Notes: generated from the sequence alone by a model not told the origin. DNA of 52,777 nucleotides from Rhodococcus phenolicus (GCF_001646785.1 NZ_LRRH01000066.1:1-52777); one strand, 5' to 3'. Shown: positions 1 through 8,409, counted from the stretch's first letter. A program made the numbers and translations.

Positions 1-60
1 GCTGCGCTCTGCTCGGCTGCGCTCCGCTCCGCTGCGCTCTGCTCGGCTGCGTTCTGCTCG
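1..60. repeat. Four tandem 15-bp units encoding AEQ/AER pentapeptides
   Basis: The first 60 bases are four consecutive 15-bp units of the form GCTGCGCTCTGCTCG with one to three substitutions. They continue beyond the left edge. Read on the minus strand they encode AEQNA, AEQSA, AERSA and AEQSA inside the truncated coding region. Confidence 0.9.
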
Positions 61-809
61 GTTCCGGCCTCGGCCGGGTCCCGCTCGGCTGCGGGCGAGC
101 GGTGGGTTTCCGGCTGCGGGGCCGGCACAACGTCCGCGACCGGCGGAGCGACGTCATCGGCCGGGCCTTGTGCGGCCGGGGCCGCCGGCTTCGCCGAAGC
201 CGCTTCGGGGGCGACCGCGGGCTTGGAGAAGAGAGAGTTCGACCCGGGCTGCGGTGCGACCGGGACGGCGGCGGTGGGCATTTCCCACGGCTTCAGCCCA
301 CCGCGCGCCGGCTCGGCAGGCTGCACGGGCCCGGTAGCCGGAGGCGGTTCGGGAACCTCGTCCGGCCGGGCAGCCTCGGTCGGTTCCGCAGGCCGGTCGG
401 TCTCGGCGGGCGGGGCCGGCACGGCGGGCCGCTCCTGCGCGGTCGTGTCGGGGAGGGCGTCGCGAACACCCGGCTCGGGGACGTCACCCGCGGGAATCCC
501 GGTGGTGTCGGCGTCGCCGGATGTCTCCCGTTCCGTTTCCGGTGAAGTGCGCAACGGGGCCATGGAGGCGAATCGGTCGGTTGCCCCCGAGGCAGGTTCC
601 ACCCGGTCCGGGGCGGCCGACGCGTCGGGGCCCGGTTCCCGGAGCTCCGTCGTGTTCCCGTCCGAGCCCGCACCCGGTGCCGTGGTGGCGGCCGCGTCCG
701 CCGCTTCGACCTCGCCGGCCGTTTCCGGCGTCTTCCGCGTGTCCGGCTCGGTGGGATGAACCGCACCGCTGGTGTCCTTGCGGTCGTCCGTCCCGTTGTT
801 ACCGCTCAC
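1..809 (-). CDS. Long low-complexity acidic/Pro-Ala-rich protein, N-terminal part (runs off the left edge)
   Basis: I do not recognise this gene. An open frame runs without a stop from a GTG at 809 to the window edge (at least 269 codons). The GTG has a strong ribosome binding site, GGAGGGA at 815-821, read on the minus strand. The visible part starts VSGNNGTDDRK and is rich in Ala, Pro, Glu, Asp and Thr. It has no hydrophobic segment and no recognisable domain, so it is probably a disordered N-terminal region of a larger protein whose folded part lies outside the window. A short conserved-looking island (GGLKPWEMPTAAVP) sits near residues 180-195. The last 20 visible codons are a pentapeptide repeat of the AEQSA/AERSA type. 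It lies downstream of fadA2 on the same strand but is separated from it by a terminator-like hairpin. Reality of the frame is well supported; function is unknown. Confidence 0.7.
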   Translation of the reverse strand, partial: MSGNNGTDDRKDTSGAVHPTEPDTRKTPETAGEVEAADAAATTAPGAGSDGNTTELREPGPDASAAPDRVEPASGATDRFASMAPLRTSPETERETSGDADTTGIPAGDVPEPGVRDALPDTTAQERPAVPAPPAETDRPAEPTEAARPDEVPEPPPATGPVQPAEPARGGLKPWEMPTAAVPVAPQPGSNSLFSKPAVAPEAASAKPAAPAAQGPADDVAPPVADVVPAPQPETHRSPAAERDPAEAGTEQNAAEQSAAERSAAEQSA

Positions 810-914
810 CCGTGTCCCTCCGGTTGTGGGCACCCCCGGCCGGGTGCACCTCGCCATACCAGATTAAGGGCCAGGTCGGACGGACCCGGATTCGAGCCGG
901 TCGGAACGGTCCGG

Positions 915-971
915 GAACGAGAAAGACCCCGCGTTGCCACCAGGTCGGGGGTCAGGCAGCAATGCGGGGTC
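915..971 (-). terminator. Rho-independent-like terminator after fadA2
   Basis: Inverted repeat with 13-bp arms at 925-937 and 959-971 (GACCCCGC... / ...GCGGGGTC, 12 of 13 paired). On the minus strand it is followed by TTTCTCGTT. It lies about 70 bp beyond the fadA2 stop, between fadA2 and the left-edge gene on the same strand. Confidence 0.7.
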
Positions 972-975
972 GATA

Positions 976-1010
976 GGTCTATCGACACGCTCTCCCGCGT
1001 GTTACAGACC
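976..1010. other. Second stem-loop in the fadA2 3' region
   Basis: Nested complementary segments: GGTCT 976-980 with AGACC 1006-1010, and ACACGC 985-990 with GCGTGT 997-1002 around a six-base loop. It sits between the fadA2 stop and the terminator hairpin, so a fadA2 transcript would end in two tandem stem-loops. Confidence 0.5.
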
Positions 1011-1039
1011 TTCCGGAATTTTTTCGTCCGGCTCTTTCG

Positions 1040-2362
1040 TCATGCTTCGAGGATCGCGGTGACGCCCTGCCCGCCGGCCGCGCAGATCGAGATCAGACCC
1101 CGCACGGGCTTGCCCGTCTCCGCCTTCTTCTCGTGCAGCATCTTGGCGAGCGACGCGACGATGCGGCCGCCGGTCGCGGCGAAGGGGTGCCCCGCCGCGA
1201 GGGAGGACCCGTTGACGTTGAGCTTGCTGCGGTCGATCGAACCGAGCGGGGCGTCGAGCCCGAGCCGGCCCTTGCAGTACTCCTCCGACTCGAATGCCTG
1301 CAGCGTCGCGAGCACGACGGACGCGAACGCCTCGTGGATCTCGTAGTAGTCGAAGTCCTGCAGGCTCAGCCCGTTGCGCTTCAGCAGACGCGGAATCGCG
1401 TAGGTGGGTGCCATCAGCAGGCCGTCGCCGCCGTGGATGTAGTCGACCGCTGCGGTCTCGGAGTCCACGAGGTACGCGAGGACGGGCAGGCTGCGGGCGG
1501 CGGCCCATTCCTCGGTGGACAGCAGCGCCGCGGACGCACCGTCGGTGAGCGGCGTGGAGTTGCCCGCGGTCATGGTGGCGTCGCCGAGCTTCGTACCGAA
1601 CACCGGCTTCAGTGTCGAGAGCTTCTCGACCGACGAGTCGGGGCGGAGGTTGTCGTCGCGGGTGAGACCGAGGAACGGGGTGACGAGGTCGTCGAAGAAC
1701 CCGCGGTCGTACGCGGCGGCCATGTTGCGGTGGCTCGCGGCGGCCAGTTCGTCCTGGTCGGCGCGGGCGATCCCGAATTCCTTCGCGGTGATCGCAGCAT
1801 GCTCGCCCATCGACAGTCCGGTGCGGGGTTCGCCGTTGCGCGGGATCTCGATGCCCAGCATCGACGGGCGCACGTTGCCGAGCAGCTTGATGCGGTCGCC
1901 GGTGGAGCGCGCCCGGTTCAGCGACAGCAGGAACTCGCGCAGTTCGTTGTTGACGCCGATGGGCGCGTCCGAGGTGGTGTCGACACCGCCGCCGATGCCG
2001 GCTTCGATCCGCCCGGCGGCGATGGCGTCGCCGACGGAGACGATCGACTGCAGGCCCGTGCCACAGGCCTGCTGCAGGTCCCACGCGGGAGTGTAGGGGC
2101 TGAGGGCGCTGCCCAGCACGCATTCGCGGATCAGGTTGAAGTCGCGGCTGTGCTTGAGGACCGCACCGCCGACGACGGCGCCGAGCTGCTCTCCCTGCAG
2201 GTTGAACCGGCTGACCAGGCCGTCGAGGGTCGCGGTGAACATGTCCTGGTTCGAGGCGCGGGCGTACTTGCGGTCGGACCGGGCGAACGGGATGCGATTG
2301 CCGCCGAGGACCGCGACGCGGCGCGACGAGCGCGAAGTGGTGGAACGGGCTTTGGTGGTCAC
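1040..2362 (-). CDS. fadA2: Acetyl-CoA acetyltransferase / beta-ketothiolase (FadA2-like)
   Basis: Thiolase, 440 aa, the same length I recall for M. tuberculosis FadA2 (Rv0243). It condenses or cleaves acetyl-CoA/3-ketoacyl-CoA in fatty-acid degradation or synthesis. The acyl-enzyme cysteine is C100 in [10 protein letters not shown]. The C-terminal thiolase signatures are present as [14 protein letters not shown] (His base) and [10 protein letters not shown] (second catalytic Cys). The start is GTG at 2362 with GGGAG about 8 bases before it. It is transcribed divergently from fabG4-htdX, as in mycobacteria, across a 108-bp region holding a 16-bp palindrome shared with the nearby tetR promoter, so the thiolase and the reductase/dehydratase pair are probably co-regulated. 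Confidence 0.93.
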   Translation of the reverse strand: MTTKARSTTSRSSRRVAVLGGNRIPFARSDRKYARASNQDMFTATLDGLVSRFNLQGEQLGAVVGGAVLKHSRDFNLIRECVLGSALSPYTPAWDLQQACGTGLQSIVSVGDAIAAGRIEAGIGGGVDTTSDAPIGVNNELREFLLSLNRARSTGDRIKLLGNVRPSMLGIEIPRNGEPRTGLSMGEHAAITAKEFGIARADQDELAAASHRNMAAAYDRGFFDDLVTPFLGLTRDDNLRPDSSVEKLSTLKPVFGTKLGDATMTAGNSTPLTDGASAALLSTEEWAAARSLPVLAYLVDSETAAVDYIHGGDGLLMAPTYAIPRLLKRNGLSLQDFDYYEIHEAFASVVLATLQAFESEEYCKGRLGLDAPLGSIDRSKLNVNGSSLAAGHPFAATGGRIVASLAKMLHEKKAETGKPVRGLISICAAGGQGVTAILEA

Positions 2363-2409
2363 GTGATCGTCTCCCGGTGTGCTGGTGGATGCGAACTCTG
2401 GCTACTATT

Positions 2410-2425
2410 CTTACTCACGAGTAAG
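2410..2425. promoter_or_regulatory. Palindromic operator in the fadA2/fabG4 divergent promoter
   Basis: CTTACTCACGAGTAAG, a 16-bp palindrome with a two-base centre, midway between the fadA2 start (2362, minus) and the fabG4 start (2471, plus). The same pattern CTTACYC-NN-GAGTAAG occurs before the tetR gene at 5392-5407. I infer it is the binding site of that TetR protein. Confidence 0.7.
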
Positions 2426-2470
2426 TTGTTGTCGACACCGCATGACTTCCGAACCAGAGAAGGTGGAATC

Positions 2471-3817
2471 GTGGCCGAAACCAAGGGTGCACCCAAGCTC
2501 TACGCCCAGTTCATCACGTCCGCACCCGGAGCTTTCCTCGCCAAGCAGTTCGGGTTGCCCCAGCCGGAGAAGCTCCGTCGCTACCAGCCGGGTCAGCCGG
2601 CCCTCGCCGGTCCGGTGCTGCTCGGCGGCAACGGCCGCCTCGTCGAGCCGATCCGCGCCCTGCTGAGCGACTACGTCTTCGCCGAGCCCTCCGAGAAGAA
2701 CTTCGGTGCCCTCGTGTTCGACGCGACCGGCATCACCGACGCCGCCGGGCTCGAGCAGCTGTTCACGTTCTTCCAGCCCGCCATCAAGGGCCTGGGCCCC
2801 AGCGGCCGCGTCGTCGTCCTCGGCACCACGCCGGAGGAAACCGGCTCGGTCGACGAGCGCATCGCCCAGCGCGCCCTCGAGGGCTTCACCCGCAGCGTCG
2901 GCAAGGAACTGCGTCGCGGCGCGACCGTCCAGCTCGTGTACGTCTCGCCGCAGGCGCCCGCCGGACTGTCCGGTGTCGAATCCACCCTGCGGTTCCTGCT
3001 CTCGGCCAAGTCCGCGTTCGTCGACGGCCAGGTCGTGCGCATCGGCGACGGCGAGGCCACCGCACCCGAGTCGTGGGACAGGCCGCTCGCCGGGAAGGTC
3101 GCGGTCGTGACCGGCGCGGCCCGCGGTATCGGCGCGACCATCGCCGAGGTCCTCGCCCGCGACGGCGCGACCGTCGTCGCCGCGGACGTCCCCGCAGCGG
3201 GCGACGCGCTGTCGCAGACCGCCAACAAGGTCGGCGGCACGTCGCTCGCTCTCGACGTCACCGCCGCCGACGCCGGCGACAAACTCGCCGCGCACCTGCT
3301 CGAACGCCACGGCGGCGCCGACATCATCGTGCACAACGCCGGCATCACCCGCGACAAGCTGCTCGCCAACATGGACGAAGGCCGCTGGAACTCCGTGATG
3401 GCGGTCAACCTCATCGCCCCGCAGAAGATCACCGATGTGCTCGTCGCGAAGGGCGCACTGAAGGACGGCGGCCGCGTGATCGACGTGTCGTCGATCGCCG
3501 GCATCGCCGGCAACCGCGGCCAGACCAACTACGGCGCATCCAAGGCCGGCGTCATCGGCCTCGTGCAGGCCACCGCGCCCGTGCTGGCCGAGAAGAACAT
3601 CACCATCAACGCCGTCGCACCCGGCTTCATCGAGACCGCGATGACCGCCGCGATCCCGCTCGCGACCCGCGAGGGCGGCCGCCTGATCAGCTCGCTGAAT
3701 CAGGGCGGCGAGACCGTCGACGTCGCCGAGACCGTCGCGTGGTTCGCGAACCCGGCGTCGAGCGCTGTCACCGGCCAGGTCGTGCGCGTGTGCGGCCAGT
3801 CCATGCTGGGGGCGTAG
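2471..3817 (+). CDS. fabG4: 3-oxoacyl-ACP/CoA reductase, high-molecular-weight FabG (FabG4)
   Basis: Long FabG of 448 aa. Residues 1-205 form an extra N-terminal domain typical of HMW FabG4; residues from about 208 form the SDR Rossmann domain. Visible SDR motifs are TGAARGIG near residue 213, HNAG near 288, the serine in DVSSIAG near 339 and YGASK (Y353-K357). It reduces 3-ketoacyl thioesters, by analogy with Rv0242c using NADH. The open frame extends far upstream, but the GTG at 2471 gives the expected N-terminus [14 protein letters not shown] and follows an AGAAGG-type ribosome binding site. The stop is immediately followed by the htdX ATG, so the two are translated from one mRNA. Reductase plus dehydratase plus the divergent thiolase suggest one acyl-chain module. 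Confidence 0.93.
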   Translation: MAETKGAPKLYAQFITSAPGAFLAKQFGLPQPEKLRRYQPGQPALAGPVLLGGNGRLVEPIRALLSDYVFAEPSEKNFGALVFDATGITDAAGLEQLFTFFQPAIKGLGPSGRVVVLGTTPEETGSVDERIAQRALEGFTRSVGKELRRGATVQLVYVSPQAPAGLSGVESTLRFLLSAKSAFVDGQVVRIGDGEATAPESWDRPLAGKVAVVTGAARGIGATIAEVLARDGATVVAADVPAAGDALSQTANKVGGTSLALDVTAADAGDKLAAHLLERHGGADIIVHNAGITRDKLLANMDEGRWNSVMAVNLIAPQKITDVLVAKGALKDGGRVIDVSSIAGIAGNRGQTNYGASKAGVIGLVQATAPVLAEKNITINAVAPGFIETAMTAAIPLATREGGRLISSLNQGGETVDVAETVAWFANPASSAVTGQVVRVCGQSMLGA

Positions 3818-4675
3818 ATGGCCGTCATCGAACTCGACTCGGTGCCGTCGATCCTCGACGTCTACTCCCGCGCCGTGGTCTCGGCGCTGCCGGTGATCGG
3901 CGCGTCCGGCACGTCGCTGCCCGACGACACGCTCCTGCTGCGCGGCGTACGCGTCGATCAGGGCAACCTCGCCGAGTACGCGAAGGTATGCGGTCTGCGC
4001 TTCGGCGACACCCTGCCGATGACCTACCCGTTCACGCTCGCGTTCCCCGTCGTGATGAAACTGATGGTGTCCAAAGGCTTTCCGTTCGCCGCCATGGGCT
4101 CGGTGCACGCGGAGAACGTGATCGAACAGTTCCGGCCGATCTCGGTCACCGAGCCGCTGGACATCCGGGTACACGCGGAAGACCTGCGCGAGCACCGCAA
4201 GGGCATGCTCGTGGACGTCGTCACCGAGATCTCCGTGGGCCGTGAACCGGTCTGGCGGCAGACCTCGACGTTCCTGCACCAGCAGCGCACGTCGCTGTCC
4301 GGCGCCCCCAAGCCGGAACCGGAACCCGAACAGATCCCGACCGTGCCGACGTCGACGCTGCGGGTGGAGCGGAAGACGATCGATCGGTACGCGGCCGTCT
4401 CCGGTGACCGCAACCCCATCCACGTCTCGACGCTGGGCGCCAAGGCATTCGGCTTCCCGCGCACCATCGCTCACGGGATGTGGAGCGCCGCAGCGGCGCT
4501 GCGGGCGGTCGAGGGCCGCCTCCCGGGCAAGGTCACCTACGCGGTGCGGTTCGGAAAGCCGGTGCTGCTGCCGGCCACGGTGAATCTGTACGCACAGCAC
4601 GTCGCGGACGGCTGGGATCTGTCCCTGCGGCATCCGACCAAGCGGTACCCGCACCTGAGCGCCACGTTGCGCTGA
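3818..4675 (+). CDS. htdX: MaoC-type (R)-3-hydroxyacyl dehydratase (HtdX-like)
   Basis: 285 aa with the double-hotdog layout of the hydratase 2/MaoC family (HtdX, Rv0241c, is about 280 aa). The catalytic hotdog is C-terminal: SGDRNPIHVS near residue 193 gives the Asp and His of the hydratase-2 motif and is followed by FGFPRTIAHGMW. The N-terminal half is a degenerate hotdog. It dehydrates (R)-3-hydroxyacyl thioesters, the step after FabG4. Its ATG abuts the fabG4 stop codon with no gap, so translation is coupled. A hairpin terminator follows, facing the convergent tetR gene. Confidence 0.92.
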   Translation: MAVIELDSVPSILDVYSRAVVSALPVIGASGTSLPDDTLLLRGVRVDQGNLAEYAKVCGLRFGDTLPMTYPFTLAFPVVMKLMVSKGFPFAAMGSVHAENVIEQFRPISVTEPLDIRVHAEDLREHRKGMLVDVVTEISVGREPVWRQTSTFLHQQRTSLSGAPKPEPEPEQIPTVPTSTLRVERKTIDRYAAVSGDRNPIHVSTLGAKAFGFPRTIAHGMWSAAAALRAVEGRLPGKVTYAVRFGKPVLLPATVNLYAQHVADGWDLSLRHPTKRYPHLSATLR

Positions 4676-4701
4676 GGCCGGATACGGCACACCGACTTCG
4701 G

Positions 4702-4736
4702 GCGGACCGGGGCGCGATGGGGGCGTCCCGGTCCGC
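4702..4736. terminator. Hairpin between convergent htdX and tetR
   Basis: Perfect 10-bp arms GCGGACCGGG (4702-4711) and CCCGGTCCGC (4727-4736), extendable inward by several pairs. It lies in the 78-bp gap between two convergent genes, so it can serve both strands. There is no clear T-run. Confidence 0.55.
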
Positions 4737-4753
4737 TCGATCGTTCTGCCGGG

Positions 4754-5362
4754 TCAGCCGTGCTGGTCGGTACGCTTGCGGCCGGCCAGGCCGCGCCACG
4801 CGAGATTGTCCAGCAGATCGGCGGCCTTGGCGACGTCGATCTCCCCGCCGGCGATACGGTCGGCCACCGCCTCACCCGCGCCGACCAGAGCGACCGCCAT
4901 GATGGTGAAATCCATGTCCGGTTCGGGCTCGCGCGTACTCGATTCGAGCAGATGCGCGGTCAGTTCGATCAGCCGGTCGCGGCTGCTGCGCACCTGGCTC
5001 GCGAAGGCCTGCTGCGCGAGCGCCTGGCGGTACAGCACCATCCACGAATGGCGATGCTCGTCGACGAACCCGAGGAACGACTCGAGCGCAACCCGCAGCT
5101 GCGCGCGCGGCGGCAGGGTGGGATCGCCCGCCGGAGCCAGAGCCTCGACGAACCGCTGCCCCTCGCGGCCGATGCACGCGGCGAACAGTTCGTCCTTCGA
5201 GCCGTAGTACAGGTACAGCATGGGCTTGGAGATCGCCGCGCGCGCGGCGATCGCGTCCATCGAGGTCTCATGGAACCCGTTCTCGGAGAACACCTCCACG
5301 GCGGCATCGAGCATCTGCTGTTCCCGCACCGCGCGAGGCAGTCGCTTGGTACCGCCGGCCAT
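4754..5362 (-). CDS. TetR-family transcriptional regulator (Rv0238-like)
   Basis: 202 aa. The N-terminal TetR DNA-binding domain spans residues 12-58 (REQQMLDAAVEVFSENGF, then the helix-turn-helix ending KPMLYLYYGSKDELF), and the rest is a helical ligand-binding domain. The start is ATG 5362 with GGAGG about 6 bases upstream. It occupies the position of Rv0238 in the mycobacterial order. The palindrome CTTACCCTAGAGTAAG lies 30-45 bp before its start and recurs in the fadA2/fabG4 promoter. I infer that it represses itself and the acyl-chain module, and that an acyl-CoA is a plausible ligand. It is convergent to htdX. Confidence 0.9.
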   Translation of the reverse strand: MAGGTKRLPRAVREQQMLDAAVEVFSENGFHETSMDAIAARAAISKPMLYLYYGSKDELFAACIGREGQRFVEALAPAGDPTLPPRAQLRVALESFLGFVDEHRHSWMVLYRQALAQQAFASQVRSSRDRLIELTAHLLESSTREPEPDMDFTIMAVALVGAGEAVADRIAGGEIDVAKAADLLDNLAWRGLAGRKRTDQHG

Positions 5363-5391
5363 GTGTCCTCCATACTGCTCGGGTAGCGCTC

Positions 5392-5407
5392 CTTACCCTA
5401 GAGTAAG
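5392..5407. promoter_or_regulatory. Palindromic operator before tetR
   Basis: CTTACCCTAGAGTAAG, the second copy of the CTTACYC-NN-GAGTAAG palindrome. It lies 30-45 bp before the tetR ATG, where it would overlap the core promoter and allow autorepression. Confidence 0.7.
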
Positions 5408-5445
5408 GAGCCGGGGTGGTCCGACGGATTCCGATTCGCCGGAAA

Positions 5446-6624
5446 TCAGCAGGCGAGTACGCCCTTGGCCCGCGCGACCGTGCGCACCGCGTCGTCCACC
5501 CGCGCCGCCGGCAACGCACCCGACTGCACGGACTGCTCGAGGTGATCGAGCACCTCGGGCACCTGATCGGTCGTCAGCCACAACGCCTGATCGACGCCGG
5601 CGGTCAACGCGGCCGCCACGGCCTCGGCGATGCCGTAGTTGTCCGTGATCGCGCGCATCCCGGACAGATCGTCGGTGAAGATCACCCCGTCGAACGGCGG
5701 CGCACCGTAACCGGCGCCGTCCCGCAGCAGCTGCACGGCCGCGGGACTGATGCTCGCCGGCAGCCCGTCGGTCAGGCCGGGCACGTCCAGGTGGCCGATC
5801 ATCACCGCCACCCCCGAGGTGACGAGCTCGCGATAGGGCACCAGATCGACCTGCCGCAACTGCTCGAGCGGCGGCGCGACCACCGAGCCGGTGTGCGAAT
5901 CACCCGACGCCGAGCCGTGGCCCGGAAAGTGCTTGAGCACCGGCAGGATTCCCGCATCACGCAGACCCCGCGCATACGCGTCGGCGTACTGCACGACGAC
6001 CTGCGGATCGTCGGAGTAGGACCGGTCGCCGATCACGTCGTCGTCGGGCCGGTCTGTCACGTCGACATCCGGCGCGAAATCGACGGTGATGCCCAGATCC
6101 CGCAGTTCGCGTCCGCGCTCGAGCGCCATCGCGTAGGTCTCGTCGACGGTCATCGTCTGTGCCGTCACCCGTGCCGACGGATCCTCGCCGAGAAGCTCGC
6201 CGACCCGCGAGACGCGGCCGCCCTCCTCGTCGATCGTCACCATCAGCGGCAGGGGGCTCTGCGCGGCAACCCGAGGGATCTCCCGGTTCGCCAGCATCGA
6301 CGCGTCGGTCCAGCTGCCGACGAAGATTCCGCCGATCTGCTCCGACTGCACCACCGCGAGCGCATCGTCGGTGCCGGTCACCCCGACGTTGAGCAGCTGC
6401 GCGAGCTTCTGCCGCAACGTCAGCGACGCGAGCAGATCGTCCCCGCACACCGGCGCGGGTGCCGGCGCCGACGACGACTCAGTGATGGTCGCGGGGGCCG
6501 CCGACGTCGAGGCCACGGTCTCGCTGCCGGAGGTCACCGAGACGCCGGGCGAGTCGTTCCCGCCGCAGCCGACCACTGCTGTCGCGGCAGCGAGCACGAC
6601 GACGAGGCTGTGACGAATACGCAT
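5446..6624 (-). CDS. lpqI: Lipoprotein beta-N-acetylglucosaminidase, GH3 family (LpqI/NagZ)
   Basis: 392 aa exported glycoside hydrolase family 3 enzyme that removes N-acetylglucosamine from muropeptides in cell-wall turnover. A lipoprotein signal peptide ends VVGC with the lipidated Cys at residue 20, so the enzyme is membrane anchored outside the cell. GH3/NagZ catalytic motifs are present: KHFPGHGSASGDSHTG holds the histidine of the mobile acid/base loop and IFTDDLSGM holds the nucleophile Asp. I chose ATG 6624 over an in-frame GTG at 6630 because TACCGT lies 8 bp before the ATG with no ribosome binding site, the usual leaderless arrangement. Same order relative to tetR and aftD as Rv0237 in M. 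tuberculosis. Confidence 0.92.
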   Translation of the reverse strand: MRIRHSLVVVLAAATAVVGCGGNDSPGVSVTSGSETVASTSAAPATITESSSAPAPAPVCGDDLLASLTLRQKLAQLLNVGVTGTDDALAVVQSEQIGGIFVGSWTDASMLANREIPRVAAQSPLPLMVTIDEEGGRVSRVGELLGEDPSARVTAQTMTVDETYAMALERGRELRDLGITVDFAPDVDVTDRPDDDVIGDRSYSDDPQVVVQYADAYARGLRDAGILPVLKHFPGHGSASGDSHTGSVVAPPLEQLRQVDLVPYRELVTSGVAVMIGHLDVPGLTDGLPASISPAAVQLLRDGAGYGAPPFDGVIFTDDLSGMRAITDNYGIAEAVAAALTAGVDQALWLTTDQVPEVLDHLEQSVQSGALPAARVDDAVRTVARAKGVLAC

Positions 6625-6632
6625 GAACACCG

Positions 6633-6638
6633 ACGGTA
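6633..6638 (-). promoter_or_regulatory. Leaderless -10 box of lpqI
   Basis: TACCGT on the minus strand, 8 bp before ATG 6624, with no Shine-Dalgarno sequence in between. Confidence 0.5.
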
Positions 6639-6725
6639 GCCGACCCTCGCACAGTCGACTCCCACAGCCCGCCGGGAACGGTAGTGTGCACCTCGAGCAG
6701 CCGGTTTCGACCCAGGGGGTGTGAG

Positions 6726-7193
6726 ATGCCCGCAGATCTGATCCTCATTGCCTACGACGGTTCCGAGAATTCCAAGCGCGCCGTCGAATACGCGGGCCGC
6801 TTCCTCGAATCCTGCCGGGCCGTCGTCGTCACCGCATGGGAACCGATGGTCCGCCAGGCCGCACGGATGTCCGGACTGTCCGGGGTCATGCAACCCGAGT
6901 GGGTGCCCGACGAGGACACCGAGGACGTCGCTCTCACCGATGCGAAGGTCACCAACTCCGAAGGTCTCGAACTGGCCCGCTCGGCGGGACTGCACGCCGA
7001 AGGGCGCACCCTCGAGATCGTCAACGCGGTGTGGACCTCGATCATCGAGGCCGCCGACGAACTCGACGTCGACATCATCGTCACCGGGACCCGTGGCACC
7101 ACCGGTCTGCGGTCGCTGCTGCAGTCCTCGGTCGCCGACCACGTCCTGCGCCACAGTCACCGGCCGGTGCTGATCGTCCCGCCGGGACGCTAG
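6726..7193 (+). CDS. Universal stress protein (UspA family)
   Basis: Single-domain Usp of 155 aa, beginning MPADLILIAYDGSENSKRAV with the expected first strand and Asp13-type nucleotide contact. The C-terminal nucleotide loop TGTRGTTGLRSLLQSSVADH resembles the ATP-binding G-2x-G-9x-G(S/T) motif, but Gln-Ser replaces the last Gly, so binding may be weak or altered. It ends with the family-typical HRPVLIVP. The start is ATG 6726, preceded by AGGGGG with good spacing; the open frame begins earlier. It stands alone between lpqI (divergent) and the repeat array before entC. The specific role is unknown. Confidence 0.88.
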   Translation: MPADLILIAYDGSENSKRAVEYAGRFLESCRAVVVTAWEPMVRQAARMSGLSGVMQPEWVPDEDTEDVALTDAKVTNSEGLELARSAGLHAEGRTLEIVNAVWTSIIEAADELDVDIIVTGTRGTTGLRSLLQSSVADHVLRHSHRPVLIVPPGR

Positions 7194-7224
7194 GCAATAC
7201 CGCGGGTGGAGTCGCCGCGCCCCG

Positions 7225-7306
7225 GCGCGGTGGCATGGGCGCGCCACCGGCGCGGTGGCACGGGCGCGCCACCGGCGCGGTGGCACGGGCGCGCCACCGG
7301 CGCGGG
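7225..7306. repeat. Three tandem 25-bp self-complementary repeats
   Basis: Units at 7225-7249, 7250-7274 and 7275-7299, nearly identical (one base differs in the first), plus a partial fourth to about 7306. Each unit contains GGTGGC and GCCACC separated by 8 bases, so each can fold as its own hairpin. The array fills most of the gap between the uspA stop and the entC start and ends just before a TATCGT box. It could be a terminator cluster or a binding array. Confidence 0.9.
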
Positions 7307-7326
7307 GCGATATCGTCGAGCCCACC

Positions 7327-8409
7327 ATGGACGGTTTCCTGCTCTCGCGCACCGATCGCACCCTCCGCACCACCGGAACCCGACGCCTGTACGACACCCC
7401 CGCCGCGGCGTCGCGGGCACTGCAGCGCGACGAGGCCGATCTGATCGTCGGCGCCCTGCCCTTCGACCCGGAACGCCCGCCGGCGCTGATGCAGCCCGAA
7501 GAGATCACCGTCACCGACGGGCCGTGGCACCCGCCCGCCGATCTCGGGGCGCTGCCTCCGGTGCGGGTCGTCGCGCAGAACCCGCAGCCGCGCATCCACG
7601 TCGCCCGGGTGCGGGCCCTGGTCGCCCGGCTCGAACTCGGCGAGTTCGGCAAGGTCGTCGCGGCACGATCGGTGTCGCTCGGCTCGGACGAGCCGCTCGA
7701 TCCCCTCGCGGTCGCCGCGCGCATGGTCGCCCGGCACCCGACCGCCGCGACCTACGCCGTGGACCTCAGTGCCGCCGGCGAACGCTACTGGGGACACACC
7801 CTCGTCGGCGCGACCCCCGAGGTTCTGGTGAGCCGGCGCGGCAGCACCGTCACCTGCCGTCCGCTCGCCGGAACCGCCGCCCGCTGCGCCGAACCCGCCG
7901 ACGACGAAGCCGCCGGCCGGGAACTGCTCGCGTCCGCGAAGAATCTCGCCGAGCACGCGTACGTCACTGCGTGGATCCGCGACCGTCTGGGCCCGCTGTG
8001 CACCGACCTCGACATCGGCGAGACGCCGGTGCTGACGAGCACCCCCGACGTGTGGCACCTGGCGACACCGATCACCGGGACCCTGCGCGACCCGGCCACC
8101 GACGCCCTCACCCTCGCGACGGTGCTGCATCCGACCCCCGCCGTCGCCGGTACCCCCACCGAGGCCGCGCTGGCCACGATCCGTTCCGTCGAGGGGGATC
8201 GCCGCTTCTACGGAGGTGCGGTCGGCTGGTGCGACGCCGCAGGTGACGGCGACTGGCTGGTCGCGATCCGCTGCGCGGAGATCAGCTCCGACGGGCTGCG
8301 CGCGCTGGCGTGGGCGGGTGGCGGGATCGTCGCCGATTCCGACCCCGACGCCGAACTCGACGAGACCACCGCGAAATTGCGGACACTGCTCGGGGCACTG
8401 GAGTTGTAG
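7327..8409 (+). CDS. entC: Isochorismate synthase (EntC/DhbC/MenF family)
   Basis: 360 aa chorismate-utilising enzyme converting chorismate to isochorismate for siderophore-type (salicylate or dihydroxybenzoate) or menaquinone precursors. Family motifs are clear: FGKVVAARS (the Lys that activates water), HTLVGATPEVLVSR (the acid Glu), HPTPAVAGTP and GGGIVADSDPDAELDET near the C-terminus (Mg-binding region). Its length fits the monofunctional EntC type, and no siderophore genes are adjacent, so the pathway cannot be fixed here. The start is ATG 7327; TATCGT lies 10 bp upstream and there is no ribosome binding site, suggesting a very short leader. The promoter region is occupied by the 25-bp repeat array. 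Confidence 0.9.
   Translation: MDGFLLSRTDRTLRTTGTRRLYDTPAAASRALQRDEADLIVGALPFDPERPPALMQPEEITVTDGPWHPPADLGALPPVRVVAQNPQPRIHVARVRALVARLELGEFGKVVAARSVSLGSDEPLDPLAVAARMVARHPTAATYAVDLSAAGERYWGHTLVGATPEVLVSRRGSTVTCRPLAGTAARCAEPADDEAAGRELLASAKNLAEHAYVTAWIRDRLGPLCTDLDIGETPVLTSTPDVWHLATPITGTLRDPATDALTLATVLHPTPAVAGTPTEAALATIRSVEGDRRFYGGAVGWCDAAGDGDWLVAIRCAEISSDGLRALAWAGGGIVADSDPDAELDETTAKLRTLLGALEL

Noticed and set aside
875-900. tRNA T-arm-like GATTCGAGCC / GCTCGAATCC sequence
   Set aside because: No complementary acceptor stem, D-arm or anticodon arm at the right distance on either strand.
925-971. Possible SRP-like small RNA (ACCAGGTC ... GGCAGCAA inside a stem)
   Set aside because: The GGAA tetraloop and the conserved GGAAGCAGC half of the SRP loop are missing; position and the following T-rich stretch fit a terminator better.
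2411-4690. Very long minus-strand open frame antisense to fabG4-htdX (also 10188-12443 antisense to aftD and 39179-41989 antisense to mmpL3)
   Set aside because: In about 70% GC DNA the frame opposite a real gene is often stop-free. These translations are Arg/Gly/Asp-rich, lack domains and start signals, and lie opposite clearly conserved proteins.
7225-7306. CRISPR-like array
   Set aside because: The 25-bp units are directly adjacent with no unique spacers and there are no cas genes.
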